Assembly (NCBI RefSeq): GCF_019218755.1
Contig: NZ_JAHUWZ010000006.1
Span: 248,001 to 312,000 of the forward strand
DNA from: Acidovorax sp. sif1233
GTDB lineage: Bacteria; Pseudomonadota; Gammaproteobacteria; Burkholderiales; Burkholderiaceae_C
Length of the DNA stretch: 64,000 bases
Direction of reading: 5' to 3'
The notes beneath the pieces were generated by a model. That model was given only the letters and a program-made list of their open reading frames with translations, did no database searches and was not told where the DNA came from. Positions 52,826 to 61,559 of the stretch are shown here, in pieces (the first letter of the stretch is position 1; each line of letters opens with the position of its first letter). Made by a program: the position numbers and the translations under genes.

Positions 52826-54187
52826 ATGGAACAAGCAAGAATTTCTTCTCCCCAGGGCACCCAGCCGGCCCACGCCGCGCGGACCCGGTCCACGGCGCAG
52901 GCGCCGGACGACGCCCACAGTGCCGCCCCCAGCGGTTTTCTGGCCCTGCTGGCAGCGCTCGGGGATGCTGCTGCCCCGGGGGACGCCGGGCCGCTGGACC
53001 TGCCGTCCGCCGGCGCGGCGCCGGCCGATGGGTTGCCCGCCGATGCCGCGAAGGATGCCCTGGATGCTTCGGCCCTGGCGGCATGGCAGGGATTGCTGGC
53101 GCCCGACGCCGCTGTGCGGGGCGATGCCGCCGGGGCGGCGGCGGGGCAGGGCACCGGCCTTCGCATTGCAGTGCAAGATGGAACGGCGGCAGGCTCGGGG
53201 ATGCCCGGCGCGGGCGCCCAGGCAGGGGCGAACCCGTTGGCGGCTGGTGTGCCGGGCGTGGACGGCCTGCCACAGGGCATGGTGGCCGAAACGGCCATGC
53301 TCGACGCTTCCGCGGACCTCAAGGGCGGGGCACCACAGGCCGGTGCCGCAGCGTTCGGCCGGGCTTTCTCGCGCATGCAAACTGCATTGGCCCAAAGGGC
53401 GGATTCCGCAGAAATGTCCCTGGGCCGGGCCCGGGCGGGCGATGTGGCGCTGCCGACGCAAGGGCACCACATGGCGGCCGTGGCGACGGTGCAGGCCGCC
53501 AGCGAGCGCATGGCGGCGGGCCTGCCGGTTGCGGGCGCCGCCGATCGGAGCGCGGCTGCCGGGGCCGGCGACCTGGTGGCCAACGGCGCAGCGATGGCGG
53601 GCGACCTGCTGGCGGCTGCAGCGCCCGCACGGGGTGGGGAGGCCGCCGGCAATGGCGGCAGCCCTGGCGAAGGGCGGGGGGATGCCGGCGCATGGTTCGA
53701 CAATGGCGGGGGCGTGGCGCCCGTGGAGCCAGGAGCGGCCGTCGATGGCGCCGCGGCGTTTGGCGATCCTGCCCAGGCCGGCATGGAGGACCAGGTCGCC
53801 GAGCAGGTGACGTACTGGATCAACCAGAAGACTCAGAATGCGGAGCTGACGCTCAACCGCGACGGGCAGCCCGTCGAGGTGTCGGTGTCGCTGTCGGGCA
53901 ATGAGGCCCATGTGACTTTCCGCAGCGACCAGCCGCAGACCCGCGACATGCTGGACCGGAGCATGGCGCAATTGAGCGAGTTGCTGCGCAGCGAGGGGCT
54001 GGTGCTCTCGGGCATGTCGGTCGGCACGTCGGCCGGACAACGTGAAAATGCGGCCGACCCCGAACGGCAGGGCCGCCGCGATGGGTCACGCCAGGCGCAG
54101 GTGGTGGCCGCCACGCCGGTGGGCATGGCCTCGCCGCTGCGCGGCGGTGGCGGCGCGCCAGACCGTGCCGTGGACATCTTTGTGTGA
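52826..54187 (+). CDS. fliK: Flagellar hook-length control protein FliK
   Basis: 453 residues from the ATG at 52826 (GGGAG upstream; a GTG at 52820 is possible). Residues up to about 320 are Ala/Gly/Asp-rich and low-complexity, as expected for the molecular ruler. The C-terminal domain (about 325-410) carries NAELTLNRDGQPVEVSVSLS and RDMLDRSMAQLSELLRSEGL, the Flg_hook domain that acts on FlhB. Confidence 0.92.
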   Translation: MEQARISSPQGTQPAHAARTRSTAQAPDDAHSAAPSGFLALLAALGDAAAPGDAGPLDLPSAGAAPADGLPADAAKDALDASALAAWQGLLAPDAAVRGDAAGAAAGQGTGLRIAVQDGTAAGSGMPGAGAQAGANPLAAGVPGVDGLPQGMVAETAMLDASADLKGGAPQAGAAAFGRAFSRMQTALAQRADSAEMSLGRARAGDVALPTQGHHMAAVATVQAASERMAAGLPVAGAADRSAAAGAGDLVANGAAMAGDLLAAAAPARGGEAAGNGGSPGEGRGDAGAWFDNGGGVAPVEPGAAVDGAAAFGDPAQAGMEDQVAEQVTYWINQKTQNAELTLNRDGQPVEVSVSLSGNEAHVTFRSDQPQTRDMLDRSMAQLSELLRSEGLVLSGMSVGTSAGQRENAADPERQGRRDGSRQAQVVAATPVGMASPLRGGGGAPDRAVDIFV

Positions 54188-54326
54188 GTCCGCATGGCGG
54201 CGGGAACCTTCGGCCCGCCCCGCATGCGCCGCGCCGTGGGCGCATTGCCGGCTCACAGCTCCTGGCGGGTGACCTGCAATCGGGATAGCGCTGCGAATGC
54301 CATGGTTTTGGGCTTTTATTCTGGCT

Positions 54327-54354
54327 ATTATTGGTCGCAGCATCGCCCAATAAT
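54327..54354. promoter_or_regulatory. Inverted repeat in the fliK-fliL gap
   Basis: ATTATTGG and CCAATAAT are a perfect 8-bp inverted pair with a 12-base spacer, in an AT-rich patch of the 236-bp gap between fliK and fliL. It could be an operator or a transcript hairpin; its place suggests that fliL starts a separate unit. No consensus promoter was identified. Confidence 0.4.
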
Positions 54355-54423
54355 GGGCCATCCGGTCTTGTCCGCCCATTGATTGCGTGGGTACGGCCCG
54401 TCTCCCACCAAGGAATCCGCATC

Positions 54424-54999
54424 GTGTCAGCCAATACCCCCGCAGCGGCTCCGGCCAAAAGCAAGAAGATGCTCATCATCATCATCGGCGTTGTGGCGGT
54501 GCTGGTGATTGGCGGCGGGGTGGCGGCCTGGCTGATTTCCAGCCGCTCCCACGCCGAAGACGAGGAAGGGGCTGCGCCGGCCCGCAAGGAGGCCCCCAAG
54601 GTGGCTCCCACCTTCCTGCCCATGGAGAACATGGTGGTGAACCTGGCGGACCCCGGTGGCGACCGGTTTGCACAGATCGGCATTACCCTGGAGCTGGAAG
54701 ATGCCAAGACGGCGGAACAGGTGAAGCTGTACCTGCCCACCATCCGCAGTGGCATCCTGATGCTGATTTCCCAGCGGACCTCCGCCGAATTGCTGCAAAG
54801 GGAAGGCAAGGAAAAACTGGCCTCCGATATCCTGCGCGAAGTCTCGCGTCCCCTGGGCTATCCGGTTGCCACGGAACGCGACCGCGCGCGTGCCGCGGCG
54901 GCCGACAAGGACGGCGACGAAGATGAACGCCCCGCGCGCCGGCGCACGGAGCGCAACCCGGTGCACCGGGTGCTTTTCTCCAGCTTCATCATCCAGTGA
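54424..54999 (+). CDS. fliL: Flagellar basal-body protein FliL
   Basis: 191 residues from a GTG preceded by AAGGAA at 8-9 bases. One membrane helix (MLIIIIGVVAVLVIGGGVAA) is followed by a periplasmic domain with FLPMENMVVNLADPGGDRFA and VKLYLPTIRSGILMLISQRT. A charged Asp/Glu insertion lies near residues 160-175. It stabilises the stator around the motor. First gene of fliLMNOPQR. Confidence 0.93.
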   Translation: MSANTPAAAPAKSKKMLIIIIGVVAVLVIGGGVAAWLISSRSHAEDEEGAAPARKEAPKVAPTFLPMENMVVNLADPGGDRFAQIGITLELEDAKTAEQVKLYLPTIRSGILMLISQRTSAELLQREGKEKLASDILREVSRPLGYPVATERDRARAAAADKDGDEDERPARRRTERNPVHRVLFSSFIIQ

Positions 55000-55017
55000 C
55001 CCGGGCAAGGACCAGTC

Positions 55018-56022
55018 ATGAGTGATTCATTTCTTTCGCAGGAAGAGGTCGATGCCCTTCTCGAAGGGGTTACTGGCGAGAGCCAGAAATCGGTCGAGGA
55101 AGTGGCGGAGGCGGGTTCCGTACGCAACTACGACATTTCCAGCCAGGAGCGCATCGTCCGTGGACGGATGCCGACGATGGAAATCGTCAATGAGCGGTTC
55201 GCGCGCAACTTCCGCATCGGCCTGTTCAATTTCATCCGCCGCAGCCCCGAGATCTCGGTGGGCACCGTGTCCGTGCAGCGCTACAGCGCCTTCCTGCGGG
55301 AGCTTGCGGTCCCCACGAATTTCAACATCGTGGCCATCCGTCCGCTGCGCGGCAGCGGGCTGATCGTGTGCGAACCCTCGCTCGTGTTCGGCATCATTGA
55401 CACGCTGTACGGCGGCGTGGGCAAGTTCCAGACTCGGATCGAGGGGCGGGACTTCTCGCCCACGGAGCAACGGGTCATCAACCGCCTGGTGGATGTGATC
55501 TGCGCCGAATACAAGAAGGCGTGGCAGGGGATCTACCCCCTGGAGCTCGAATACCAGCGCTCGGAAATGCAGCCGCAGTTCGCCAACATCGCCACGCCCA
55601 GCGAAATCGTCGTGTCCACGGCCTTTCAGCTGGAAATCGGCGACCTTTCGGGGGCGATCCATATCTGCATGCCCTACGCGACGCTGGAGCCCATCCGCGA
55701 CGTGCTGTATTCGTCCACACAGGGCGATTCCATCGAGGTGGATCGCCGCTGGGTGCGCGTGCTGACCCGGGAAATCCAGGCCGCCGAAGTGACGCTGGTG
55801 GCTGAACTGGCCCGCGCTGATGCCACGGTGGAGCAATTGCTGGCCATGAAGCCTGGCGATTTCATCGAGCTCGACCGCGAGCCCCGCATCCGCGCGTCGA
55901 TCGGGGGCGTGCCTATTTTTGAATGCCAGTACGGAACGCACAATTCCAAGTACGCCATTCGTATCGAAGAATGCCTGCGCAATGCCGACATGAGCTGGCT
56001 GGGAGAAAAAGATGTCAACTGA
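55018..56022 (+). CDS. fliM: Flagellar motor switch protein FliM
   Basis: 334 residues. The N-terminus SDSFLSQEEVDALLEGV is the CheY-P binding peptide. The middle (RNFRIGLFNFIRRSPEISVG, RGSGLIVCEPSLVFGIIDTL) is the CheC-like fold and the C-terminus is FliN-like (MKPGDFIELDREPRIRASIG). C-ring component. It overlaps fliN by 11 bp. Confidence 0.97.
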   Translation: MSDSFLSQEEVDALLEGVTGESQKSVEEVAEAGSVRNYDISSQERIVRGRMPTMEIVNERFARNFRIGLFNFIRRSPEISVGTVSVQRYSAFLRELAVPTNFNIVAIRPLRGSGLIVCEPSLVFGIIDTLYGGVGKFQTRIEGRDFSPTEQRVINRLVDVICAEYKKAWQGIYPLELEYQRSEMQPQFANIATPSEIVVSTAFQLEIGDLSGAIHICMPYATLEPIRDVLYSSTQGDSIEVDRRWVRVLTREIQAAEVTLVAELARADATVEQLLAMKPGDFIELDREPRIRASIGGVPIFECQYGTHNSKYAIRIEECLRNADMSWLGEKDVN

Positions 56023-56449
56023 AGAAGATAACAAGGACGGCGCGGCGGATGACCCCTTTGCGGGTTGGGCCGAGGCGCTCGAGGAGCAAAAGCGGACCGA
56101 GGACAAGCCCGGCGATGCCGAGCAGGGCGGCCCGCTCTCCGGCGACCCCGTGCGCCCTTTCTCTGGCGGCGGGGATGGCACGGTCAACGACATCAACATG
56201 GTGCTGGACATTCCGGTCCAGCTGTCGGTGGAGCTCGGGCGCACCAAGGTGCCGATCAAGTACATCCTTCAGCTGGCCCAAGGCTCGGTGGTGGAGCTCG
56301 ACGCGCTCGCGGGCGAGCCCATGGACGTCCTGGTGAATGGCTATCTCATCGCGCAGGGCGAGGTCGTCGTGGTCAATGACAAGTTCGGTATCCGCCTCAC
56401 GGACGTGGTGACCCCTTCCGAGCGCCTTCGGCGGGTCAGCCGTGGATAG
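56012..56449 (+). CDS. fliN: Flagellar motor switch protein FliN
   Basis: 145 residues. An acidic, disordered N-terminus (to about 65) leads to the SpoA-type domain: DIPVQLSVELGRTKVPIKYI and GEPMDVLVNGYLIAQGEVVV, then KFGIRLTDVVTPSERL. Completes the C ring and binds FliH for export. The start lies inside the end of fliM. Confidence 0.96.
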   Translation: MSTEEDNKDGAADDPFAGWAEALEEQKRTEDKPGDAEQGGPLSGDPVRPFSGGGDGTVNDINMVLDIPVQLSVELGRTKVPIKYILQLAQGSVVELDALAGEPMDVLVNGYLIAQGEVVVVNDKFGIRLTDVVTPSERLRRVSRG

Positions 56450-56456
56450 TGGCAGC

Positions 56457-56813
56457 ATGACCCAGACGCTGGTGGTGGTCGTCCTTTTCGTGGGCGCCAT
56501 GGCGTTGCTGCCCTGGCTGGTCCGCCGGCTGCAGCAGCGCCACGCCACCGCCGGCCTGGGGGCTGGAGCGGCTTCCCGCGTGCTCTCCGCCGTGGCCGTG
56601 GGTCCCCAGCAGCGCGTGGTCACCGTGGAGGTGGGGCCGGAACACGCGCGGACCTGGCTGGTTCTTGGCGTGACCGCGCAGCAGGTGAGCTGCCTGCACG
56701 TGCTGCCGGCCGTTGCCGCCAGCATGCCTTCCGCGGCGCCCAAGGCGGAACCATCTTTCGCGCACGCGGTTGCGTCGGCCGTCAACGCGCCTGGAAGTCC
56801 TTCCCATGGCTGA
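56457..56813 (+). CDS. fliO: Flagellar export protein FliO
   Basis: 118 residues from the ATG at 56457; a GTG at 56442 overlapping fliN would add five residues. One membrane helix ([19 protein letters not shown]) is followed by a short cytosolic domain ([20 protein letters not shown]). It assists assembly of the FliPQR gate. It overlaps fliP by 8 bp. Confidence 0.88.
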   Translation: MTQTLVVVVLFVGAMALLPWLVRRLQQRHATAGLGAGAASRVLSAVAVGPQQRVVTVEVGPEHARTWLVLGVTAQQVSCLHVLPAVAASMPSAAPKAEPSFAHAVASAVNAPGSPSHG

Positions 56814-57576
56814 GGCTTCACGGGTGCGTCGTGTGCTGCTGCTGGCTGCGGTGGCCTCCCTGGGCGCCATGGTGCATGGCACGGCCGCCGCGCAGGCCTC
56901 CGCGGGCGCGCTGCCATTGGTGGTGGGCAGCGGCCCTTCGGGCAACAGCTATTCGGTGCCCATCCAGACCCTGCTGTTCTTCACGGCCCTGTCCTTCCTG
57001 CCGGCGGTTCTGCTCATGATGACGGGCTTCACGCGCATCGTGATCGTTTTGTCTCTCCTGCGCCAGGCGCTGGGTACCCAGTCGGCGCCGCCCAACCAGG
57101 TCATCATCGGACTGTCGCTGTTTCTCACCTTCTTCGTGATGGGGCCCACCCTGGACCGGGTGTACCAGGACGCCTATGTGCCTTACACCAACAACACCAT
57201 CAGCTTCGAACAGGCCCTGGTCAAGGCCGAGGCGCCGATGCGCAGCTTCATGCTCAAGCAGACCCGGCAATCCGATTTCGCCCTCTTTTCCCGGCTGGCG
57301 CGCCTGGATGCGAGCGTGACGGCGGAAACCGCGCCGCTGCGGGTGCTGGTGCCAGCCTTTGTCACCAGCGAACTGAAATCGGCATTTCAGATCGGCTTCA
57401 TGATCTTCATCCCGTTTCTGGTGATCGACATGGTGGTGTCGAGCATCCTCATGTCCTTGGGCATGATGATGCTGTCTCCGGTGCTGGTGGCACTGCCGTT
57501 CAAGCTCATGCTGTTTGTGCTGGCGGACGGCTGGAATTTGCTGATCGGCTCGCTGGCTGCCAGTTTTGTTCCCTGA
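56806..57576 (+). CDS. fliP: Flagellar export gate protein FliP
   Basis: 256 residues from the ATG at 56806. A signal peptide ([20 protein letters not shown], cut near residue 30) precedes the helices; [20 protein letters not shown] and MTFMVVSS-like [20 protein letters not shown] are the FliP signatures. Forms the export gate with FliQ and FliR. Confidence 0.96.
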   Translation: MAEASRVRRVLLLAAVASLGAMVHGTAAAQASAGALPLVVGSGPSGNSYSVPIQTLLFFTALSFLPAVLLMMTGFTRIVIVLSLLRQALGTQSAPPNQVIIGLSLFLTFFVMGPTLDRVYQDAYVPYTNNTISFEQALVKAEAPMRSFMLKQTRQSDFALFSRLARLDASVTAETAPLRVLVPAFVTSELKSAFQIGFMIFIPFLVIDMVVSSILMSLGMMMLSPVLVALPFKLMLFVLADGWNLLIGSLAASFVP

Positions 57577-57587
57577 AGGAGTGGGCG

Positions 57588-57857
57588 ATGACTTCGCAAA
57601 TGGTGCTGACCATCGGGCGCGACGCCTTGACGCTGCTGCTGATGATTTCGATGCCGGTGCTCGGTGCCGTGATGGCGGTGGGTCTGATCGTGAGCATTTT
57701 CCAGGCGGTCACGCAGATCCATGAGGCGACACTGGCCTTTGTTCCCAAGCTGATCGCCGCGATGGTGGTTTTTGCGATCGCAGGGCCCTGGATGCTCAGT
57801 ACCCTGGTGGACTTTATCCGCCGGACGATCGAGTCCATTCCGTCGATGATCGGCTAG
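57588..57857 (+). CDS. fliQ: Flagellar export gate protein FliQ
   Basis: 89 residues, two membrane hairpin helices (LLLMISMPVLGAVMAVGLIV, LIAAMVVFAIAGPWMLSTL), with FQAVTQIHEATLAFVPKL as the conserved loop. It lies 11 bp after fliP and 76 bp before fliR. Confidence 0.96.
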   Translation: MTSQMVLTIGRDALTLLLMISMPVLGAVMAVGLIVSIFQAVTQIHEATLAFVPKLIAAMVVFAIAGPWMLSTLVDFIRRTIESIPSMIG

Positions 57858-57933
57858 TGCGGGGCACGGCCTTGCGCTTCGCGCCGCACCCTTTGTTCGC
57901 CAGCCCCATTTCTGGCTGCCCATCGGGGATCGC

Positions 57934-58704
57934 GTGATCACTTTCTCCGAAGCCCAGCTGATGGCCTGGCTGTCTCCCATCCTGTGGCCATTCTTGCGCG
58001 TGCTCGCCGTCTTCTCGGTCGCGCCAGTGTTTTCCATGCGGACGATACCCATGCGCGTCAAGATCGGACTGGCGTTCCTGGTGGCGCTGTGCGCCCAGGG
58101 CGTGCTGGTGAATCAACCGGTCATCAGCGTCAACGGGCGCGAGGCATTCGGAGCCGTGGCCCAGCAAGTGGCCGTGGGGCTTGCGATCGGGTTTTCCGTC
58201 CGGCTGGTGTTTGCGGCCGTGGAGCTGGCGGGCGAAATCATCGGGTTGCAGATGGGGTTGAATTTCGCATCATTTTTCGACCCCTCTTCGAATGCCCAGA
58301 TCAGTGCGGTAGCCCGCTTTTTTGGACACATGTCCATGCTGCTCTTTGTGGTGATCAATGGCCATCTGCTGATCCTGATGGCCGTGGTGAAGAGTTTTGA
58401 CCGCTTTCCGGTCGATGGCAACTTCCTGCAGGCCCTTGGGCAGATGCGCATTTACGAGCTGGGTTCGTCCCTGTTTTCCAGTGCGCTGTGGATCGCGCTG
58501 CCCATGATCGCGCTCCTGCTGTTCGTCAACTTGACGCTGGGCATCATTTCGCGGGTGGCGCCGCAGATGAACATCTATGCCGTGGGGTTCCCGGTGACGT
58601 TGACCGTGGGCATGCTGGGCATCGTGGCCACGCTTCCGCTGCTGGAGCAACCCGTGCTGGCGCTGATGCAGCAGGCGGTCGATCTCTTTGCCACGCAGCG
58701 ATAG
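57934..58704 (+). CDS. fliR: Flagellar export gate protein FliR
   Basis: 256 residues from a GTG preceded by GGGGA. Several membrane helices, with FLRVLAVFSVAPVFSMRTIP and GLQMGLNFASFFDPSSNAQI as family motifs. Last gene of fliLMNOPQR. It is convergent with the LuxR-type regulator, 28 bp away, with no terminator visible between. Confidence 0.95.
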   Translation: MITFSEAQLMAWLSPILWPFLRVLAVFSVAPVFSMRTIPMRVKIGLAFLVALCAQGVLVNQPVISVNGREAFGAVAQQVAVGLAIGFSVRLVFAAVELAGEIIGLQMGLNFASFFDPSSNAQISAVARFFGHMSMLLFVVINGHLLILMAVVKSFDRFPVDGNFLQALGQMRIYELGSSLFSSALWIALPMIALLLFVNLTLGIISRVAPQMNIYAVGFPVTLTVGMLGIVATLPLLEQPVLALMQQAVDLFATQR

Positions 58705-58732
58705 TGGGGAAAGAGGGGGTGGGCAGGCCGTC

Positions 58733-59362
58733 TCAGACCAGCTGGTTGCGGATGGCGTAGACGGTGAGTTCCGCGTTGTTCGAGAGCTTCAGCTTCTCCA
58801 GCACGCGCGAACGGTACACGCTCACGGTCTTGGGGCTGAGCATCAACTCCTCGGCGATGTCCGACAGCCTGCGGCCGGAGGCAATCTTGACCAGTGTCTG
58901 CAACTCCCGCTCGGACAGCGCCGCATGCGGCGCCTCCGGCGTGGGCTGTGCCAGGCTGTCCGCCAGCATCTGGGCAACCTCTGCCGTGAGGTACTTGCGC
59001 CCCTGCATGACGGTGCGCACGGCCGCAATCAATTCGACCGGATCCCCTGCCTTGTTGGCGTATCCCTGGGCGCCGGCCTTCAGGCAGCGCAGGGCGTACT
59101 GGTCTTCCGGGTACATGGACACCACCAGCACCTTGATGGCGGAGTGCGTCTCGCGCAGGCTGGCCAGCACCTCAAGGCCGCTGCGCCCCGGCATGTTCAG
59201 GTCCAGCAGCAGCACATCGCAGGCTGCCGAGCGCAGCACCTCGCGCAGCTCGGAATATCCCCCGGCCTCTCCAGTCACCTGGATATCGGGGGCGTCGGCC
59301 AGCGTGTCGCGTATTCCGCGCCGCAGAACGGCATGGTCATCGCACAGGACCACATGAATCAC
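58733..59362 (-). CDS. NarL/LuxR-type response regulator
   Basis: 209 residues from a GTG with AGGAGA upstream; it overlaps the stop of the sensor gene (GTGA). Receiver domain with phospho-acceptor D54 (LLLDLNMPGRSG), and a C-terminal LuxR helix-turn-helix (about 145-205: LSERELQTLVKIASGRRLSD, LSPKTVSVYRSRVLEKLKLS). Its targets are unknown; its place between fliR and the che genes suggests a link to motility. Confidence 0.9.
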   Translation of the reverse strand: MIHVVLCDDHAVLRRGIRDTLADAPDIQVTGEAGGYSELREVLRSAACDVLLLDLNMPGRSGLEVLASLRETHSAIKVLVVSMYPEDQYALRCLKAGAQGYANKAGDPVELIAAVRTVMQGRKYLTAEVAQMLADSLAQPTPEAPHAALSERELQTLVKIASGRRLSDIAEELMLSPKTVSVYRSRVLEKLKLSNNAELTVYAIRNQLV

Positions 59363-60468
59363 TGCACATCTCCTGGGGCTGGTGATGGGTGCGATGTTAG
59401 CGGTATGGAAAGGATCACGGAGGTGCCCTGGCCGGGCCGGCTGCTGATATCCAGCCACCCCCCGACAGTCCGGGCGCGTTCATGCAGGCCCTTGAGCCCG
59501 AAGGCCTTGGGCTTGTCGAGCATTTGCGGATCGATGCCCCGGCCATCGTCGGTGACCTCCAGCGTCAGGACGCCCTCCTTGTCGGAGAGATCGATACGCA
59601 CAGTGCCTGGATGGGCATGTTTGGAAATATTGGTCAGCGCTTCCTGCGCGGTGCGGTAGGCCGCCAGCTGGATATCCGGCGGAGCGTGGATGGTCTCGCT
59701 GCTGGTCACGACCGGAGCCGGTATGCCCGAGCGGCGCTCGAAGCCGGCGGCAAGCCACTGAACGGCTGCCACCAGCCCCTGTTCGAGGATCGGCGGGCGC
59801 AGGTTCATCATGATCCGCTGGCTCGCCTCGATGGCGTGCTGCAGCATCTCGGCCGCCGACGCCGCGTGTTCCTGCATCGCCGGGGCCGTGCTGTGGCGTC
59901 CGATCCATGCCACATCGAACCGCACGGCCGTCAATGCGCCGCCGATGTCGTCATGAATTTCTCGGGCGATGGATGCGCGTTCCTGCTCGATCGATGTTTG
60001 CAGGTGTTCTGTCAGTTCCGCCAGCCGGCGTTCGGACGCCTCCAGCTGCGCCACGGCCTGTTCGCGCGCCTTGCGGGCGTCGTGGACCTCCAGAGCGCGT
60101 GCGATCACATGGGGCAGGCGCTGCAGGTCGTCCTTGAGCAGGTAGTCTGCGATGCCCAGGCGGATGGCGTCCACGGCGGCTGCCTCGCCGATGGCGCCGG
60201 ACAGCAGCACAAAAGGGGGGTGCTGCGGCTTTTGCGCCACATGCGTCCATGCGTCCAGCGCGGTAAAGCCTGGCAGGCGGTAATCTGCCAGGATGATGTC
60301 AAAAGCCTGGGTATCGGTCAGCCGCTGGAAGTCGGCAAGCGAGTCGACCTGATGGAGATGGCAATGGAGCCCGGACCGCCGCAGGGTCAAGGCGGTCAGC
60401 TCATGGTCCGCCAGTGAATCTTCAAGATGCAGGATGCTGAGGGTCTGGTCTGGTGCTATGGTGACCAT
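59359..60468 (-). CDS. Receiver-histidine kinase hybrid sensor
   Basis: 369 residues from MVTIAPDQTLSILHLEDSLA. Residues about 8-125 form a receiver domain (D62 in IILADYRLPGF), then a coiled coil (130-165), then a HisKA_3 dimerisation domain with H172 in REIHDDIGGALTAVRF and an HATPase_c domain with VTDDGRGIDP near 314-323. No membrane segment, so it is cytosolic and probably takes its input through the N-terminal receiver from another kinase. Paired with the regulator that it overlaps by 4 bp. No ribosome binding site is clear. Confidence 0.88.
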   Translation of the reverse strand: MVTIAPDQTLSILHLEDSLADHELTALTLRRSGLHCHLHQVDSLADFQRLTDTQAFDIILADYRLPGFTALDAWTHVAQKPQHPPFVLLSGAIGEAAAVDAIRLGIADYLLKDDLQRLPHVIARALEVHDARKAREQAVAQLEASERRLAELTEHLQTSIEQERASIAREIHDDIGGALTAVRFDVAWIGRHSTAPAMQEHAASAAEMLQHAIEASQRIMMNLRPPILEQGLVAAVQWLAAGFERRSGIPAPVVTSSETIHAPPDIQLAAYRTAQEALTNISKHAHPGTVRIDLSDKEGVLTLEVTDDGRGIDPQMLDKPKAFGLKGLHERARTVGGWLDISSRPGQGTSVILSIPLTSHPSPAPGDVQ

Positions 60469-60497
60469 AGGAGCGCTATCATAGGATACAAATTGGA

Positions 60498-60515
60498 ACA
60501 AACAAGGGTGTTTGT
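60498..60515. promoter_or_regulatory. Palindrome between the sensor gene and the che operon
   Basis: ACAAACA-AGGG-TGTTTGT is a perfect 7-bp inverted repeat with a 4-base spacer, placed 30 bp upstream of the sensor ATG in the 187-bp divergent region. It is a good candidate site for the adjoining LuxR-type regulator or for a transcript hairpin. Confidence 0.45.
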
Positions 60516-60655
60516 CCGATTGGGATGGTTTCAGCGTCAGCGTCCAATGGATGCCGACACCATGGTGCGCATGCCTTTGCTTTGGGCTTTTGTGCAGATA
60601 TCGTAGTCCTGGGATTTTTGCGTGCTTTGCTGCTGCGTGCTGCGATGGAGAAACG

Positions 60656-61102
60656 ATGCAATCTACGCTAACAACGTCTGGAGGACCTGCTGTCCAGGTT
60701 CCCGTCATGGTGGCGGCAGAGCTGCAGGATTCGTTGCTGGTCGTGATGCATGACCTGCATCGCCTGGAAGGCCTGCTCAGCCATGCCACCGACAACCTGC
60801 TGGAACGTTTTGGAGAGGCCAATGCCGTGCTGACGGACGCGGCTGTGGCCGATTCTCCGGAGCTGGTGGCCGCTCGGGCCGCGCTGCGCAGCGCCGTGAC
60901 CGAATTGCAGTTCCAGGATATGGCGTCCCAGTTGATCTGGCACACGACCAAGGTGCTTCAAGGATGCGCTTTCCGCTTGGCCTCCGAGGCCATGGGCAAT
61001 GAAGATGGTGAAGAAGCAGCGCCATTTGCAGAGATGGCGCCGGACCGGCCCAACCCCGTCACGCAAAGCGAGATGGATGCCGGTTCCGTGGACCTGTTCT
61101 GA
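60656..61102 (+). CDS. Small CheZ-like chemotaxis protein
   Basis: 148 residues from an ATG with GGAG upstream; the longer frame to 60512 is not coding-like. Not a named family on sight. Residues 83-100 (ELQFQDMASQLIWHTTKVL) fit the CheZ active-site helix pattern F-x-D-[LM]-x-x-Q-[VL]-I: D88 and Q92 stand at the spacing of the catalytic Asp and Gln of CheZ. The C-terminus (DAGSVDLF) is acidic-hydrophobic like the CheY-binding tail of CheZ. It is predicted helical throughout. It precedes a cheY and cheA, so a CheY phosphatase role is inferred, not shown. Confidence 0.6.
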   Translation: MQSTLTTSGGPAVQVPVMVAAELQDSLLVVMHDLHRLEGLLSHATDNLLERFGEANAVLTDAAVADSPELVAARAALRSAVTELQFQDMASQLIWHTTKVLQGCAFRLASEAMGNEDGEEAAPFAEMAPDRPNPVTQSEMDAGSVDLF

Positions 61103-61151
61103 TCTTCACGTCACTGGTTAACCTATATATTCAAGTCAGTTGGAGCCTTAC

Positions 61152-61514
61152 ATGCAATCGATCCTAGCCGTAGATGATTCACCGTCCATGCGGAAAATGG
61201 TGTCGTTCACTCTCACGGGTGCCGGCTACCACGTTGTGGAGGCGGTGGATGGGCAGGATGCCCTTGAGAAGGCCGAGAGCCATGACATTGATCTGGTCCT
61301 GGCCGACCAGAACATGCCGCGCCTGGACGGTATCGGATTGACGCGCAAACTGCGCGAGAACCCCAAATTCAAGACCATCCCGATCCTGATCCTCACCACC
61401 GAGTCGAGCGATCAGATGAAGCAGGCCGGGCGCACGGCCGGGGCGACGGGCTGGCTGGTCAAGCCTTTTGATCCCAATCGCCTGATCGAAGTCATTCAGA
61501 AAGTGATCCGCTGA
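61152..61514 (+). CDS. cheY: Chemotaxis response regulator CheY, second copy
   Basis: 120 residues from an ATG with GGAG upstream. Receiver domain with D8/D9, D52 in VLADQNMPRLDG, T82/T83 and K104 in WLVKPFDP. Closely linked to cheA (45 bp), unlike the copy at 38241, which sits with cheZ. It may be the direct CheA target, a phosphate sink, or a motor-binding form. The short gap before it is AT-rich. Confidence 0.92.
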   Translation: MQSILAVDDSPSMRKMVSFTLTGAGYHVVEAVDGQDALEKAESHDIDLVLADQNMPRLDGIGLTRKLRENPKFKTIPILILTTESSDQMKQAGRTAGATGWLVKPFDPNRLIEVIQKVIR

Positions 61515-61559
61515 GCCGGATTGGATTGGCCCGGACCACCAAGTACACAGGAGCCCACG

